Below are positions 51,463 through 60,411 of a DNA stretch of 64,000 nt, one piece after another. Under the pieces are notes generated by a model. The model did not search any database. It worked only from the letters and a program-made list of their open reading frames with translations, and had not been told where the DNA came from. Where the stretch lies: contig NZ_FXEG02000003.1 of NCBI RefSeq assembly GCF_900176255.2, positions 1,426,001-1,490,000 of the forward strand. Reading direction: 5' to 3'. Source of the DNA: Mycobacterium ahvazicum. Lineage in GTDB: Bacteria > Actinomycetota > Actinomycetes > Mycobacteriales > Mycobacteriaceae. The first letter of the stretch is position 1. Every line of letters starts with the position of its first letter. The position numbers were made by a program, and so were the translations under genes.

Positions 51463-52197
51463 TCACTTTCCGCGATTCTTCAACCGCTGCACCTGGCCGT
51501 AGGAGTCGATCGGGCTGTGCAGCGCCAGACCCCCGTCAGCGTGCACGATCTGTCCTGTCACCCAAGGCAATTCGAGCACGCCCACGATCGCCTCGGCCAC
51601 GTCGTCGGGTTGCCCCAGGCCGCCGAGCGGCGTCCGCTCGGTCAGGCCTTCCACCCAGCCGGGCAGCGCTTCGGGGTTGGGCAGCATCGGCGTTCGGGTG
51701 ACTCCGGGCCCGACGGCGTTCACCCGGATGCCGTGCGTCCCCCACTCCACCGCGGCGACTTTGACCAGCATGTCGACCCCGGCCTTCGACACGCAATAGG
51801 CGCCCATGTCGCGATCGGCGATCGAACCGCTGATGCTGGACACCGCGACGATCGAGCCCCCCAGACCGGCGTCGATCATCGCCCGCGCCGCCGCGCGGAT
51901 CGTCAGCCAGGTGCCGGTCAGGTTCACCGCCAGCACCCGCTCCCACTGCGCGGGTGACTGCTTGAGCAGCACGCCCGCCGCGCCGACCGCGGCGCAGGTG
52001 ACCACCCGGGTGGGCACACCATATTCCCGCACGGTTGCCTCCATCGCGACCGATACCGCCTCGGGATCGCTGATGTCGCAATCGATGTCGCCGCCCGATA
52101 GGTCCCACACCACGACGTCGTGACCCGCGTCGCGCAACCGCGTTACGACGTCATGCCCGATGCCGGACGCGCCCCCGGTCACCAGCGCGGTGCTCAT
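51463..52197 (-). CDS. Short-chain dehydrogenase/reductase
   Basis: A 244-residue SDR starting MSTALVTGGASGIGHD. Catalytic residues: Ser in VSSISGS and Tyr-x3-Lys in YCVSKAG. PGVTRTPML follows strand 6, and the C-terminal VTGQIVHADGG is typical. The start overlaps the VOC gene stop (ATGA). It is convergent with the alcohol dehydrogenase two bases away. The long frame to 52521 is a shadow of the VOC gene. Confidence 0.93.
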   Translation of the reverse strand: MSTALVTGGASGIGHDVVTRLRDAGHDVVVWDLSGGDIDCDISDPEAVSVAMEATVREYGVPTRVVTCAAVGAAGVLLKQSPAQWERVLAVNLTGTWLTIRAAARAMIDAGLGGSIVAVSSISGSIADRDMGAYCVSKAGVDMLVKVAAVEWGTHGIRVNAVGPGVTRTPMLPNPEALPGWVEGLTERTPLGGLGQPDDVAEAIVGVLELPWVTGQIVHADGGLALHSPIDSYGQVQRLKNRGK

Positions 52198-52634
52198 TTC
52201 GCCCGTCCGATCAGCTCGACGAGCACGCCGTCGGGTGCGGTGATGACCGCCATCGCGACGGTCTTGCCGTCCGGGGCCACCACGTCGATACGACGGACGC
52301 CGTCGGTGAAACCCAGCGCCGCCAGCGCGGCCAGCGTCTCGTCGACCTCGCGCTGCAGCGAGAGCAACATGAAACCGTGCCGTAGTGCGGTGGAGTCCGG
52401 CAGTTCCGCGTCGGCGCCTTCGAGCTGCACTAGTTCGACGCTGCCGCTGCCCGGCTGCTGCGGATCGCCGAGAAAGATCGACCGCAGCCGGTCGGACTTG
52501 GCGCCGAACAGTTCTGGCCAATCGCCGGTGAACTCGTAGTCCATCACCTGGGTCAGGCCCAGGCCGTCGCGCCAGAACCGAAGGGACCGTTCGACATCGG
52601 AGGTGCAGATCGCCGAGTGGTGCACACCTAACAT
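52194..52634 (-). CDS. VOC-superfamily (glyoxalase/dioxygenase-type) protein
   Basis: A 146-residue protein starting MLGVHHSAICTSDVERSLRFWRD. It has the two beta-alpha-beta3 modules of the vicinal-oxygen-chelate fold, with candidate metal ligands His5/His6, a Glu in VELVQLEG, the His of RHGFMLLS and the C-terminal Glu in VLVELIG. Members include methylmalonyl-CoA epimerases, ring-cleavage dioxygenases and glyoxalases; which applies cannot be read here. Coupled to the SDR. Confidence 0.9.
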   Translation of the reverse strand: MLGVHHSAICTSDVERSLRFWRDGLGLTQVMDYEFTGDWPELFGAKSDRLRSIFLGDPQQPGSGSVELVQLEGADAELPDSTALRHGFMLLSLQREVDETLAALAALGFTDGVRRIDVVAPDGKTVAMAVITAPDGVLVELIGRAK

Positions 52635-52644
52635 GGGCTCTCCT

Positions 52645-54549
52645 CTACATCTTGATCGCCGGGATCAGCCTGTCGACATTCCAGGTTCGGTCTCGTCGCG
52701 CCGACACCGATGAGATCGCCAGCGCGACAGCCGTTATCACGACCAGCACCACGATCGCCTGCCACAGCCGGGTGTCGATGCCGCCGAGGATGAGCTGTCG
52801 GAGCCCGTTGACGCCGTAGGTCATCGGGTCGAAGCGATGCAAGATCTGGAAGGGCCGTGACGTGGTCTCCACGGGGTACATGCCGCCGGCGCTGACGAGC
52901 TGGAGCATGAGCAGGGCCATGATCAATACGCGGCCCACCGCCGGGCCGACGAGCGCGTTGATCGCCTGCGTCGCGGCCACGAACGCGCCGGAGATCAGGA
53001 TCATGAATCCCAGCATCGCCACCGGGTGCACCGCGTGCATACCGAGACCAAATCGGACCACGCAGTAGAGAATGACCGCCTGGAATAACGCGATCGCGGC
53101 TGCCGGCAGATAGCTGGCCAGCACCACGCGCAGCGCGAGCACCTCCGCGGCGATCGCGCGACTCTGCAGGGGCCGCAGCACCATCCACAGCACCAACGCG
53201 CCGAAGAACAGGGCCAGCGTCAGGAAGAACGGCGCCATGCCGGTGCCGAAGTTGGGCGCGGCGTTCTCGTGCGAGGCTTCGAGTTGCACCGGGCCGCCGA
53301 TGGTGTCCGCGACCGCATCCTTTTGCTGGGTCGTCCAGTTGGGCAATTGCTTGGCACCGTCGGCGAGTTTGGTCGCCAATTCGGCCGATCCCGCCTTGAG
53401 TTGGTGTGCTCCGTCGTCGAGTTTCACTATGCCGCCGGCCAATTCAACGTTACCTGCGGCGAGCTGCTGGGCGCCGTCGCGCAGTTGGGTGAGCTTGTTC
53501 GTCAGCTCCTGGCCCCTGTTGCCGACTTGATCGAGGGCTGAGCCCAGCGGGCTGCCGGGAGCGCGCAGCGAAGTGGTCATCGCGATCGCGGCGTTCTGCG
53601 CGTCGGTGAGCTGCTGGCGGATCTGCGGCGTGAACTGATGACCGCGCAGCTGATCCTGGATGCCGCGCAGGTTATTCGCCAGCGGATCCTGTCGCGCGGA
53701 GAGCTGATCGATGACCAACTGAAGCGAGTTCGCGGCGCCATCCTGTGCCGTGGCAATGGCGCCGATCTGATCGTTGGCCTGTTGTAGCGCGCTCGCACCC
53801 TGTTGCAGTTGCTGCGTATTACCGCCGATCTGGGATACCGCTTTGGTGATCGCGATCAGCGGGTCGGTGGCCTGGTTGATTCCGTCGGACAGTTGCTGGG
53901 CTCCGGCGGCGAGCTTCGCCGAACCGGCCCGGGCGCTGTCGAGACCCGCTACCAGTTGTCCGGCGCCGTCATCGAGCCGAGCCGCCCCGTCGGCGGCCTG
54001 CTTGATCCCCGCTCCGGACGAAACCACCACCGAAAGCATGTGATTGACCGCCTGCCCCGAGATCCGGTCGGACACGGCGTTGAGCACCTGGCTGATCGCG
54101 GTGCGACCGATGCTGGTCGAGATGTAGTTGTTGGCGTCGTTGTAAACGGCGATCAGGTTGGCCTTCTTGGGCTGCCCGGTCACCGGCGACGCGATCGCCG
54201 CGCTGAAGTCGGGCGGCAATTCGACCATGAAGTAATACTTGCCGTGGTCGACCCCGTTGCGTGCTTCCGCCAAGTCCACGACGTGCCAGTCCAGGCCGCC
54301 GTCCGCGGTCAGGCTCTTGGCGATCTCCGCGCCGGCGTTGAACTGCTCGCCCGACACCATGGCGCCACGATCCGAATTGACCAGTGCCACCGGCATTTTG
54401 TTGGTGTGGCCGAAGGGATCCCAGAAGGCCCAGAGGTACAGTGCGCCATACACCAGCGGCAGCAGCATCAGCACCACGACGGCCACACGCGTCAACCGGT
54501 TGCGACCGAAACGCTTTATCTCCGAGCCGAATGCGAGTCCAGCCAGCAT
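52645..54549 (-). CDS. YhgE/Pip-type membrane protein (ABC-2-like permease)
   Basis: A 634-residue membrane protein. One N-terminal transmembrane segment (about 20-42) ends in YGALYLWAFWDPFG. A large extracellular region follows (about 45-440), with coiled-coil heptads rich in QLxxGxxxL (AAGAQQLSDGINQ, LQQGASALQQAN), and the C-terminus has five or more hydrophobic helices. This matches the YhgE/Pip/ABC-2 group linked to export of envelope components. Two bases separate it from the degenerate ABC ATPase upstream, so the pair looks like an ABC-type permease and its ATPase. What it exports is unknown. Confidence 0.85.
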   Translation of the reverse strand: MLAGLAFGSEIKRFGRNRLTRVAVVVLMLLPLVYGALYLWAFWDPFGHTNKMPVALVNSDRGAMVSGEQFNAGAEIAKSLTADGGLDWHVVDLAEARNGVDHGKYYFMVELPPDFSAAIASPVTGQPKKANLIAVYNDANNYISTSIGRTAISQVLNAVSDRISGQAVNHMLSVVVSSGAGIKQAADGAARLDDGAGQLVAGLDSARAGSAKLAAGAQQLSDGINQATDPLIAITKAVSQIGGNTQQLQQGASALQQANDQIGAIATAQDGAANSLQLVIDQLSARQDPLANNLRGIQDQLRGHQFTPQIRQQLTDAQNAAIAMTTSLRAPGSPLGSALDQVGNRGQELTNKLTQLRDGAQQLAAGNVELAGGIVKLDDGAHQLKAGSAELATKLADGAKQLPNWTTQQKDAVADTIGGPVQLEASHENAAPNFGTGMAPFFLTLALFFGALVLWMVLRPLQSRAIAAEVLALRVVLASYLPAAAIALFQAVILYCVVRFGLGMHAVHPVAMLGFMILISGAFVAATQAINALVGPAVGRVLIMALLMLQLVSAGGMYPVETTSRPFQILHRFDPMTYGVNGLRQLILGGIDTRLWQAIVVLVVITAVALAISSVSARRDRTWNVDRLIPAIKM

Positions 54550-54551
54550 CG

Positions 54552-55223
54552 TCAATCCCCTTCGGTCAGGATGCGGTGATCGTGAAGTTCGTGGTCGGGC
54601 GCGTCCGTGCCGAGCGGATTGGTGACACCGACGACGACCGTGCGCTGCTCGGCGATCGCGCCGAGGCGCTCCACCGCGATCGCGCGCCGGGCATTGTCTC
54701 GAACCTGCTCGAGGTCGCCGACCACCAGGATCGGTCGCTTCGACAACAGGGCCAACGTGATGCGCAGCAAAAACAGTTCCAGGTCGGACAATTCGACGAT
54801 GTAGGCATCGCCGGGCGGCGGGTCCGTTTCGCCGAACACCTCTGCCAGCTCGGCCTGACCGCCTCGCAGCGGCACCAGTGAGTACCAAGGCGCCAACCAC
54901 CGCCGTTGCTCGGCGAGCACGGTCTCCACGGTCACCGACTCCTCCAGGTCATCGATGTCGTCGAAGGCCGCGATCGAGCAGTGCCGACGGATCGCGTGCG
55001 GTGTCGTCGCGCCGAGCACGGTCAGCGAGCCGTGGGTGGCCTTGAAGCGCCCGGCGAGGGTCAACAGCAACGTGGTCTGCCCCGGTCCGCCGGGCATCTG
55101 AATGGCGTGAAAACCCTGCGCGAGGGCAAGATCGACACCCGAGAACAGGGGCCCGTGCTCGCCGTTCACCCCTAATCCGGTGGCGGCAATTACCGGCGGA
55201 CTCACGTCTTCCGTCGCATCCAT
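54552..55223 (-). CDS. Degenerate ABC-type ATPase
   Basis: A 223-residue ABC ATPase-like protein. The Walker A loop reads GGPGQTTLL: the essential Lys is Gln (codon CAG). The signature LSGGQ is replaced by LSDLE, and Walker B reads LVVGDLEQ instead of hhhhDE. The fold pattern otherwise persists (FSGVDLALAQGFHAIQMP, late GVTNPLGT). It is probably unable to hydrolyse ATP in the usual way. It sits in a TetR-ATPase-permease operon, which argues against simple decay. Confidence 0.8.
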   Translation of the reverse strand: MDATEDVSPPVIAATGLGVNGEHGPLFSGVDLALAQGFHAIQMPGGPGQTTLLLTLAGRFKATHGSLTVLGATTPHAIRRHCSIAAFDDIDDLEESVTVETVLAEQRRWLAPWYSLVPLRGGQAELAEVFGETDPPPGDAYIVELSDLELFLLRITLALLSKRPILVVGDLEQVRDNARRAIAVERLGAIAEQRTVVVGVTNPLGTDAPDHELHDHRILTEGD

Positions 55224-55236
55224 GTGGACCCCTCCC

Positions 55237-55851
55237 CTAATCGCCGGATTCCAGCAGCGCGGCCATCAATTGTGTGAGCAGGTCCGGGTTTATGCTTCCG
55301 GGGCGCAAGACCTCTTCCATCGCGACACCCAAATTGAGGGTGATGACGAGCTGGGCGAGGTCGGCCAACCGCCGATCCGACGGCACCGTGTCGGCCGATT
55401 TGACGATCTGTAGCGCTTGGTCGGCGGCGGCACGACGGCGTTCGATCAGTCGCTCACGAAGCTGCGGATCGCGCTGTGCCCGCAGCCAGTACTCGACCAA
55501 CAGGACGTAATAGTCGGAATGGTCGCGAACCGAGTCGAGCACCGAACGACTCAATTCGCTTGCCGCCAAAACGTTGTCACCGCCACTGCTGTCTAGGACT
55601 GTCGCGATTTGCTCACCCCGCAATTCGAATTCGCGATCGAGTAGGGCCAGGAACAGTTCGTCCTTGGACTCGAAGTTCGAGTAGACCGCACCCTTCGTAA
55701 AGCCCGCGGCCTGACCGACCGCATCGATGGTGGCACCGGCGAACCCTTCACCGGCGAACACCCTGGCGGCCGCGTCCAGGATCCGGTCGCGCACCTCGCC
55801 ACGAGTGGGGCGGGTTCGATGTGGTTTCACCGGCGACATGTCCAGCAGCAT
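55237..55851 (-). CDS. TetR-family regulator
   Basis: A TetR protein of about 200 residues. The HTH is in ATIDAVGQAAGFTKGAVYSNF (about 35-55), followed by SKDELFLALLDREF. Start is MSPVKPHRT (55839) or MLLD (55851); both are after the operator, and the frame to 55929 would overlap it. A perfect palindrome at 55857-55877 lies directly upstream. It heads the operon with the ATPase-like and YhgE-type genes and probably represses it. Confidence 0.92.
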   Translation of the reverse strand: MLLDMSPVKPHRTRPTRGEVRDRILDAAARVFAGEGFAGATIDAVGQAAGFTKGAVYSNFESKDELFLALLDREFELRGEQIATVLDSSGGDNVLAASELSRSVLDSVRDHSDYYVLLVEYWLRAQRDPQLRERLIERRRAAADQALQIVKSADTVPSDRRLADLAQLVITLNLGVAMEEVLRPGSINPDLLTQLMAALLESGD

Positions 55852-55856
55852 ACTCG

Positions 55857-55877
55857 CTAGTATCGATTGGATACTAG
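55857..55877. promoter_or_regulatory. TetR operator candidate CTAGTATC-N5-GATACTAG
   Basis: Perfect 8-base arms around GATTG. It overlaps the start region of the TetR gene and the end of the SDR gene spacing (22 bp from the SDR stop). A further GTATC follows at 55881-55885. It is the natural autoregulatory site. Confidence 0.7.
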
Positions 55878-55898
55878 TCGGTATCGAAAGGTGGAGCC

Positions 55899-56723
55899 TC
55901 AGCCGAGCCTGGCCAGCGTGCGATCCCACAGCTCGCGCGCAAGCGCGGGGTCGTTGGCCAAGCGGCTGGCTTTGGCGACCGCACGCTTCGCGTAGTACTC
56001 ACCGGGCGCCCACGCGACGCCGGGAGCACTCGACGCGAGCCACACCAACTGGTCGGCCCCCTCGTCGACGCTCGCGGTGAACCGCGCCTGCGGCGTGTAC
56101 TGCTGCATGAACACCAGGAACCGCGACCCCGAGGCGCGGCCGAAGTTGGAATTGACGTAGCCGGGATGAACTGTCGCAACGGACAATCCACCGCCCTGAT
56201 GGCGCCGGTGCAACTCCTTCGTGAACAAGACGATGGCCAGTTTCGAGAACGCGTAAGCGGTGCTGGCCCGGCGCCGGGCGGTGTTCTCCAGGTCGTCGAT
56301 GGTGGCGCGGCGGACCAGCTTGTGCGACGAGCTGGTGGTGTTGACGATCGTGGCGCGTGAGGCCAGCAGCACCGGCATAAGCTGCGTGGTCAGCAGAAAC
56401 GGCGACAGATAGTTGACCTGATAGGTGTGTTCGTAGCCGTCGGCGGTCAGCTGGATCTTGGTGCCCATGCCGCCGGCATTGTTGAGTAGCACGTCGATGC
56501 GCGGATAGTTGGCCCGAATCTTGTCGGCCAGGGCTCGCACCTGAGCCAGGTCACCGAAGTCGGCCACGAAATAGTCGGCGTCCAACTCGGCCGCCACCGC
56601 CGCCGTCTTGCTTTCCGAGCGCCCCACCACCACGATGTCATCACCGCTATGGCGCAACCGCCGAGCCGCGGCAGCACCGATGCCGTCGCTGCCACCGGTG
56701 ATGAGGATCGTCCTATACGTCAT
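55899..56723 (-). CDS. Short-chain dehydrogenase/reductase (retinol-dehydrogenase-like)
   Basis: A 274-residue SDR starting MTYRTILITGGSDGIG with GGAGGA upstream; the frame back to 56807 has no ribosome site. Cofactor motif TGGSDGIG, NNAGGMG, the catalytic Ser in NTTSSSH and Tyr-x3-Lys in YAFSKLA are present. The C-terminal part (WAPGEYYAKRAVAKAS) resembles the WW-oxidoreductase/retinol dehydrogenase-like subgroup. It is probably read as a single gene before the TetR operon. Confidence 0.9.
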   Translation of the reverse strand: MTYRTILITGGSDGIGAAAARRLRHSGDDIVVVGRSESKTAAVAAELDADYFVADFGDLAQVRALADKIRANYPRIDVLLNNAGGMGTKIQLTADGYEHTYQVNYLSPFLLTTQLMPVLLASRATIVNTTSSSHKLVRRATIDDLENTARRRASTAYAFSKLAIVLFTKELHRRHQGGGLSVATVHPGYVNSNFGRASGSRFLVFMQQYTPQARFTASVDEGADQLVWLASSAPGVAWAPGEYYAKRAVAKASRLANDPALARELWDRTLARLG

Positions 56724-56915
56724 TGCGTAGTCCTCCGCTCGGAGTGTAGCGAGCCGGAAGTAACCGATCTGCTCAACGACGCGGGAGCGGGCAACCGGCG
56801 TTGTCACTGGGAGACCCGCGCTTTGGGTGCCCGTGGAAGTCGGCGCGAGTACGGTGAAAAGTACGAGACCGCGCGGACCTCAACTCATTCGGAAATAGTG
56901 GATGTGGACACCAAC

Positions 56916-57245
56916 ATGAAGTTGACTGCGCTCATATCCTGCGTTCTGGCGGTCCTGCTCATACCCACTGGTGTGGCACGGGCCGACAGCAATGACGATA
57001 ATTTCGTGAAAGTGCTAGCCGACCAAGGGATTACCGGCGATCCGAATCAGCTTGTCACCGAAGGGCACACCGCCTGCGACGACATCTCGAATGCCCACCT
57101 GGCCACCAGCTTGCCCCGATGGACCAGGACACCGGCGTTCGGCCCGGTGATGGGCGACCTGGGACTCTCGGTCTTTCAGGCCGGCTTTTTCATCAGTGCC
57201 GCCGAGAGTGCTTACTGCCCACAGTTTCTCGGGGTTGGCCGCTGA
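56916..57245 (+). CDS. Secreted DUF732 protein
   Basis: A 109-residue protein with a Sec signal peptide (MKLTALISCVLAVLLIPTG, cleavage after VARA) and a DUF732 domain: DDNFVKVLADQGITGDPNQ, a Cys in HTACDDI and a second in SAYCPQFLG that probably form a disulfide. DUF732 proteins are abundant exported mycobacterial proteins of unknown role. It is divergent from the SDR and convergent with the PE gene. A longer frame from 56649 overlaps the SDR and is rejected. Confidence 0.88.
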   Translation: MKLTALISCVLAVLLIPTGVARADSNDDNFVKVLADQGITGDPNQLVTEGHTACDDISNAHLATSLPRWTRTPAFGPVMGDLGLSVFQAGFFISAAESAYCPQFLGVGR

Positions 57246-57263
57246 GAGCGCGGGTGCTACGGG

Positions 57264-57563
57264 TCAGGCAGTGGCGGCGGCGTTGGCGGCCTCGGTGGCC
57301 GCGTACGAGCCGGAGCTGGTCGACAGCGTGTTCACGAACTGCTCGTGAATCTCGGCCGCCTGGGCGCTGACCGCCTGGTAGAACTCCCCGTGTGCGGCGA
57401 ACCGGGCCGCGGCGAGCGCCGAGACCTCGTCGGCCGCCGCCGGGATCACCCCGGTGGTCGGGGCTGCCGCGGCCGCGTTTTGGGCGCTAAGCGCTGACCC
57501 GATGCCCTGCAATGCTCCGGCTGCCGCGGCCAACGCCTCCGGCTGCGTCGTCACGAACGACAT
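57264..57563 (-). CDS. PE-family protein, PE domain only
   Basis: A 99-residue PE protein starting MSFVTTQPEALAAAAGAL with GGAGGA upstream. It consists only of the PE domain, two helices with the usual N-terminal PE region. The C-terminal type VII secretion signal Y-x3-D/E is YAATE. It is transcribed divergently from the PPE gene 335 bp away, instead of in the usual PE-PPE operon. Confidence 0.92.
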   Translation of the reverse strand: MSFVTTQPEALAAAAGALQGIGSALSAQNAAAAAPTTGVIPAAADEVSALAAARFAAHGEFYQAVSAQAAEIHEQFVNTLSTSSGSYAATEAANAAATA

Positions 57564-57898
57564 GGTGTTCCTCCTCCGCGATCCCAATGCTGCACTGACA
57601 GTAGACGCAGACATTCGCTCGAGGCCGTTCTGGGACACCTGTACCGCAACTGTTCACGAGCCGGTACGAGGAATTTACCGTTCGGTCAATATAACGACGA
57701 GGTCATGCGCGTTCCGATAGCAACGCCCCTGACGCAGCGCGCGAAATGATCTTGAAAAGTACTGTCCCGCTTGACTTCCCAACGAATTGAAGTTCAGAGC
57801 GGCGTCATCAAGAGTTCAGCGCGGTCGGGTTTAGTTCGGAGGGTTTGTTTGTACTCTTGGCCAGGATTACCGGGTCGACTCGAGAAAAGGTTTAAGAC
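57564..57898. promoter_or_regulatory. PE/PPE divergent intergenic region
   Basis: 335 bp with no gene I can support. It must hold both the PE and the PPE promoters. No clear palindrome or repeat was seen. Confidence 0.4.
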
Positions 57899-59167
57899 AT
57901 GGATTTTGGATTGCTGCCGCCCGAGATCAATTCGGGTCTCATGTATGCCGGCCCGGGGTCCGGGCCGATGCTGGCCGCCGCGGCGAGCTGGGACGCGGTT
58001 GCGGCGCAATTGGAATCCGCCGCTGCCGGGTGCTCGTCGGAGATCTCGGGATTGACCGGTCGCTGGTTGGGGCCGTCCTCGATGCGGATGGCGGCCGCGG
58101 GCACGCACCAGGTGGTGTGGCTGCAAGCCAGCGCCGCCCAGGCGGCGCAGACCGCAGCGCAGGCCTACACCGCCGCGGCTGCCTACGACGTCGCCTACGC
58201 GATGACGGTGCCCCCGCCGGTGATCGCCGCCAACCGGATGCAGCTGATGGTCTTGGTCGCGACCAACTTCTTCGGGCAGAACACCCCGGCGATCGCGGCC
58301 ACCGAAGCCCAGTACATGCAGATGTGGGTCCAGGACGCCACCGCTATGTACGCCTACGCCGCCGACTCCGAAGTCGCCAGCACGCTGGAGTCCTTCGACG
58401 AGCCGCAGCAAACCACCAACCAGAACGGGCAGGCGGACCAGGCCAACGCAGTCGCCCGCAGCACCGCCCAAAACACCGGCAGCCGTGCGCAATCGGCAGT
58501 GCAGCAAGTTAGCGCCAACGCCCAACAGGCCATCGGCGTCACACAGCCAGTGAACGTCGGCGACACCGTCACCGCTCCGGCCGGCAGCACTATCGACATC
58601 AGTAACGGAGTTGTGGCAGTGAACAGCGGCTCTTTGACCAGCGGGACAGTCGGCACCTACCTCTGGAGCGCCGACTCCATTATCGTCAATGCCGGCAGCA
58701 CCGTTACCCTTATGTACAACTCCGCCTACGAAGGCACCACATTGCTGCCTGCCGGTACCACCATCACTGCCGGCTCGAGCCCGATCACCCTGACCCCCTA
58801 CGGCACAGCATCGGTCGTTGTCACTCCCGTCAGCGGCACCGCGACCCTCATCGGTGCCCCTGCCGGCGCAGGAACGGGAACTGGCATCCAATCCTTTGGC
58901 ATCAGCGCCACTGCCACCGTCGGCTCCGCCGGCGCCTCCATAACTAACTTGAGCGCGACAGTCGGTATCGTGACAGCCACACCAGCTGCCGCCCCCGCCG
59001 CATCCGGCGGGCTGGGAGCCGCCGCGGCACCGCTAGCAGCCTCCCCAGGCCTGGCGGGGACCGCGGGAATTCAGCCCCAGCTCGACGCGCCGGCGCTGCT
59101 GCAATGGGCCCAAGGCCTCTCGGGTGTGGACGTCGCGGCGGCCGATCTGGCAGGAGTGGCGGGCTAA
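57899..59167 (+). CDS. PPE-family protein with strand-rich C-terminal domain
   Basis: A 422-residue PPE protein: MDFGLLPPEINS with PPE near residues 7-9, the W-x-G motif in RWLGPSS, and helical PPE core to about 180. The linker is Gln/Asn/Ala-rich. Residues about 215-345 are unusual, rich in Thr/Ser/Val/Gly with a repeated strand pattern (AGSTIDISNGVVAV, AGSTVTLMYNSA, AGTTITAGSSPITL). The end is Ala/Pro-rich. It has no SVPxxW motif, so it is not of the PPE-SVP class. It is expected to be exported by an ESX system, with the PE protein as possible partner. Confidence 0.92.
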   Translation: MDFGLLPPEINSGLMYAGPGSGPMLAAAASWDAVAAQLESAAAGCSSEISGLTGRWLGPSSMRMAAAGTHQVVWLQASAAQAAQTAAQAYTAAAAYDVAYAMTVPPPVIAANRMQLMVLVATNFFGQNTPAIAATEAQYMQMWVQDATAMYAYAADSEVASTLESFDEPQQTTNQNGQADQANAVARSTAQNTGSRAQSAVQQVSANAQQAIGVTQPVNVGDTVTAPAGSTIDISNGVVAVNSGSLTSGTVGTYLWSADSIIVNAGSTVTLMYNSAYEGTTLLPAGTTITAGSSPITLTPYGTASVVVTPVSGTATLIGAPAGAGTGTGIQSFGISATATVGSAGASITNLSATVGIVTATPAAAPAASGGLGAAAAPLAASPGLAGTAGIQPQLDAPALLQWAQGLSGVDVAAADLAGVAG

Positions 59168-59175
59168 GTCCTCAC

Positions 59176-60411
59176 TCAGGCCAGCGTATAACGCACCGGC
59201 AGGTGCTTGAGGCCGCCCACGAACGTGGTGGCGACCAGCTCCGGATCACCGTTCAGCTCAATGGATTTCAGCCTCGGCAGTAGCTCGGAGAAGAAGCTGT
59301 TGACTTCCATGCGGGCCAGCGCCGCGCCCATGCAGAAGTGCACGCCGTAGCCGAAGGCCAGATGCTTGTTGGGGTCCCGCGCTATATCGAAGCGGAACGG
59401 GTCGTCGAAGATGTCCTCGTCACGGTTGCCCGACACATAGGACAGCAGTAGCGAATCCCCCGCGGCGATCGGCACCCCGCGCACGGTGGTGTCCTCGTTG
59501 GCGGTCCGCATGAACTCCTTGACCGGGGTGACCCAGCGGATCATCTCCTCGATGGCCAACGGCATCAGCTCGGGATTGCCGCGCAAACGATCGAGCTGGT
59601 CCGGGTTTTCGATCAGTGCCTGCATGCCACCGGAGATCGTCGCGCTGGTGGTGTCGTGACCCGCGGTGGCCACGATCAGGTAGTAGGACACGGTGTCGAT
59701 GTCGGACAGCGGTTCGCCGTCGACGCGGGCGTTGGCGATCGCCGACGCGAGGTCCTCGGTCGGGTTCGCGCGGCGCGACGCCGTCACATCGTTGAAGTAA
59801 CCGAACATGTCGAGCAGCGCGGGGATCTGATCCTCGTTCGAGGTGCCGCGCTTGAATTCGCTGTCCTCGCTTCCGAACAGCTCCTGGGTGAGCTTGAGCA
59901 TGCGAGCGAAGTCGGCCTCCGGAATGCCGAGCAAGGACATGATCACGTAGAGCGGGTAGTTCACCGCGACCTGCTGGACGAAGTCGCATTCGGGCCCGAC
60001 GGCCAGCATCTTGTCGACGTAGATCTTGGCGAGTTCGTCGACGCGCATCTTCATGGCGCGCATGGCCTTTGGCCTAAACCAGTCCGAGCCGATCGCGCGG
60101 ACCACCCGGTGCTGCGGATCGTCCATGTGAATCAGCGTGCGCACGCCGGCGTTGGCCTGCAGCTCGTCGCCCACGGTGGTGGTCAGGACCGGGCGCGGCC
60201 AGTTGGTGAACTTCATGTTCTCGCGCTCGATGTCCATGATGTCGGCGTGTTTGGTGATCGCCCAGAACGGCTTGTAGTCCGGCACCTCAACCCAGGACAC
60301 CGGCGCGGTGGCGCGCAGGTGGGCCAGCTCCGCGTGCAACCGCTTTTCGTCGGTGTACGCCAACGGATTTGCCAACGACTTTCCGGCGTCGTCCATCGTC
60401 GTGGTGCTCAC
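59176..60411 (-). CDS. Cytochrome P450
   Basis: A 411-residue P450. Seen: AGHDTTSA in the I-helix, EEMIRWVTPV in the K-helix, and FGYGVHFCMGAALAR with Cys360 as heme ligand. It follows the LLM oxidoreductase with a four-base overlap (ATGA), so the two are probably one transcript. Convergent with the PPE gene eight bases away. Confidence 0.94.
   Translation of the reverse strand: MSTTTMDDAGKSLANPLAYTDEKRLHAELAHLRATAPVSWVEVPDYKPFWAITKHADIMDIERENMKFTNWPRPVLTTTVGDELQANAGVRTLIHMDDPQHRVVRAIGSDWFRPKAMRAMKMRVDELAKIYVDKMLAVGPECDFVQQVAVNYPLYVIMSLLGIPEADFARMLKLTQELFGSEDSEFKRGTSNEDQIPALLDMFGYFNDVTASRRANPTEDLASAIANARVDGEPLSDIDTVSYYLIVATAGHDTTSATISGGMQALIENPDQLDRLRGNPELMPLAIEEMIRWVTPVKEFMRTANEDTTVRGVPIAAGDSLLLSYVSGNRDEDIFDDPFRFDIARDPNKHLAFGYGVHFCMGAALARMEVNSFFSELLPRLKSIELNGDPELVATTFVGGLKHLPVRYTLA

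Noticed and set aside
52645..54900. An extended frame of the YhgE-type gene back to 54900
   Set aside because: The extra part is an out-of-phase shadow of the ABC-like ATPase. The start at 54549 follows the ATPase stop by two bases and gives the expected N-terminal helix.
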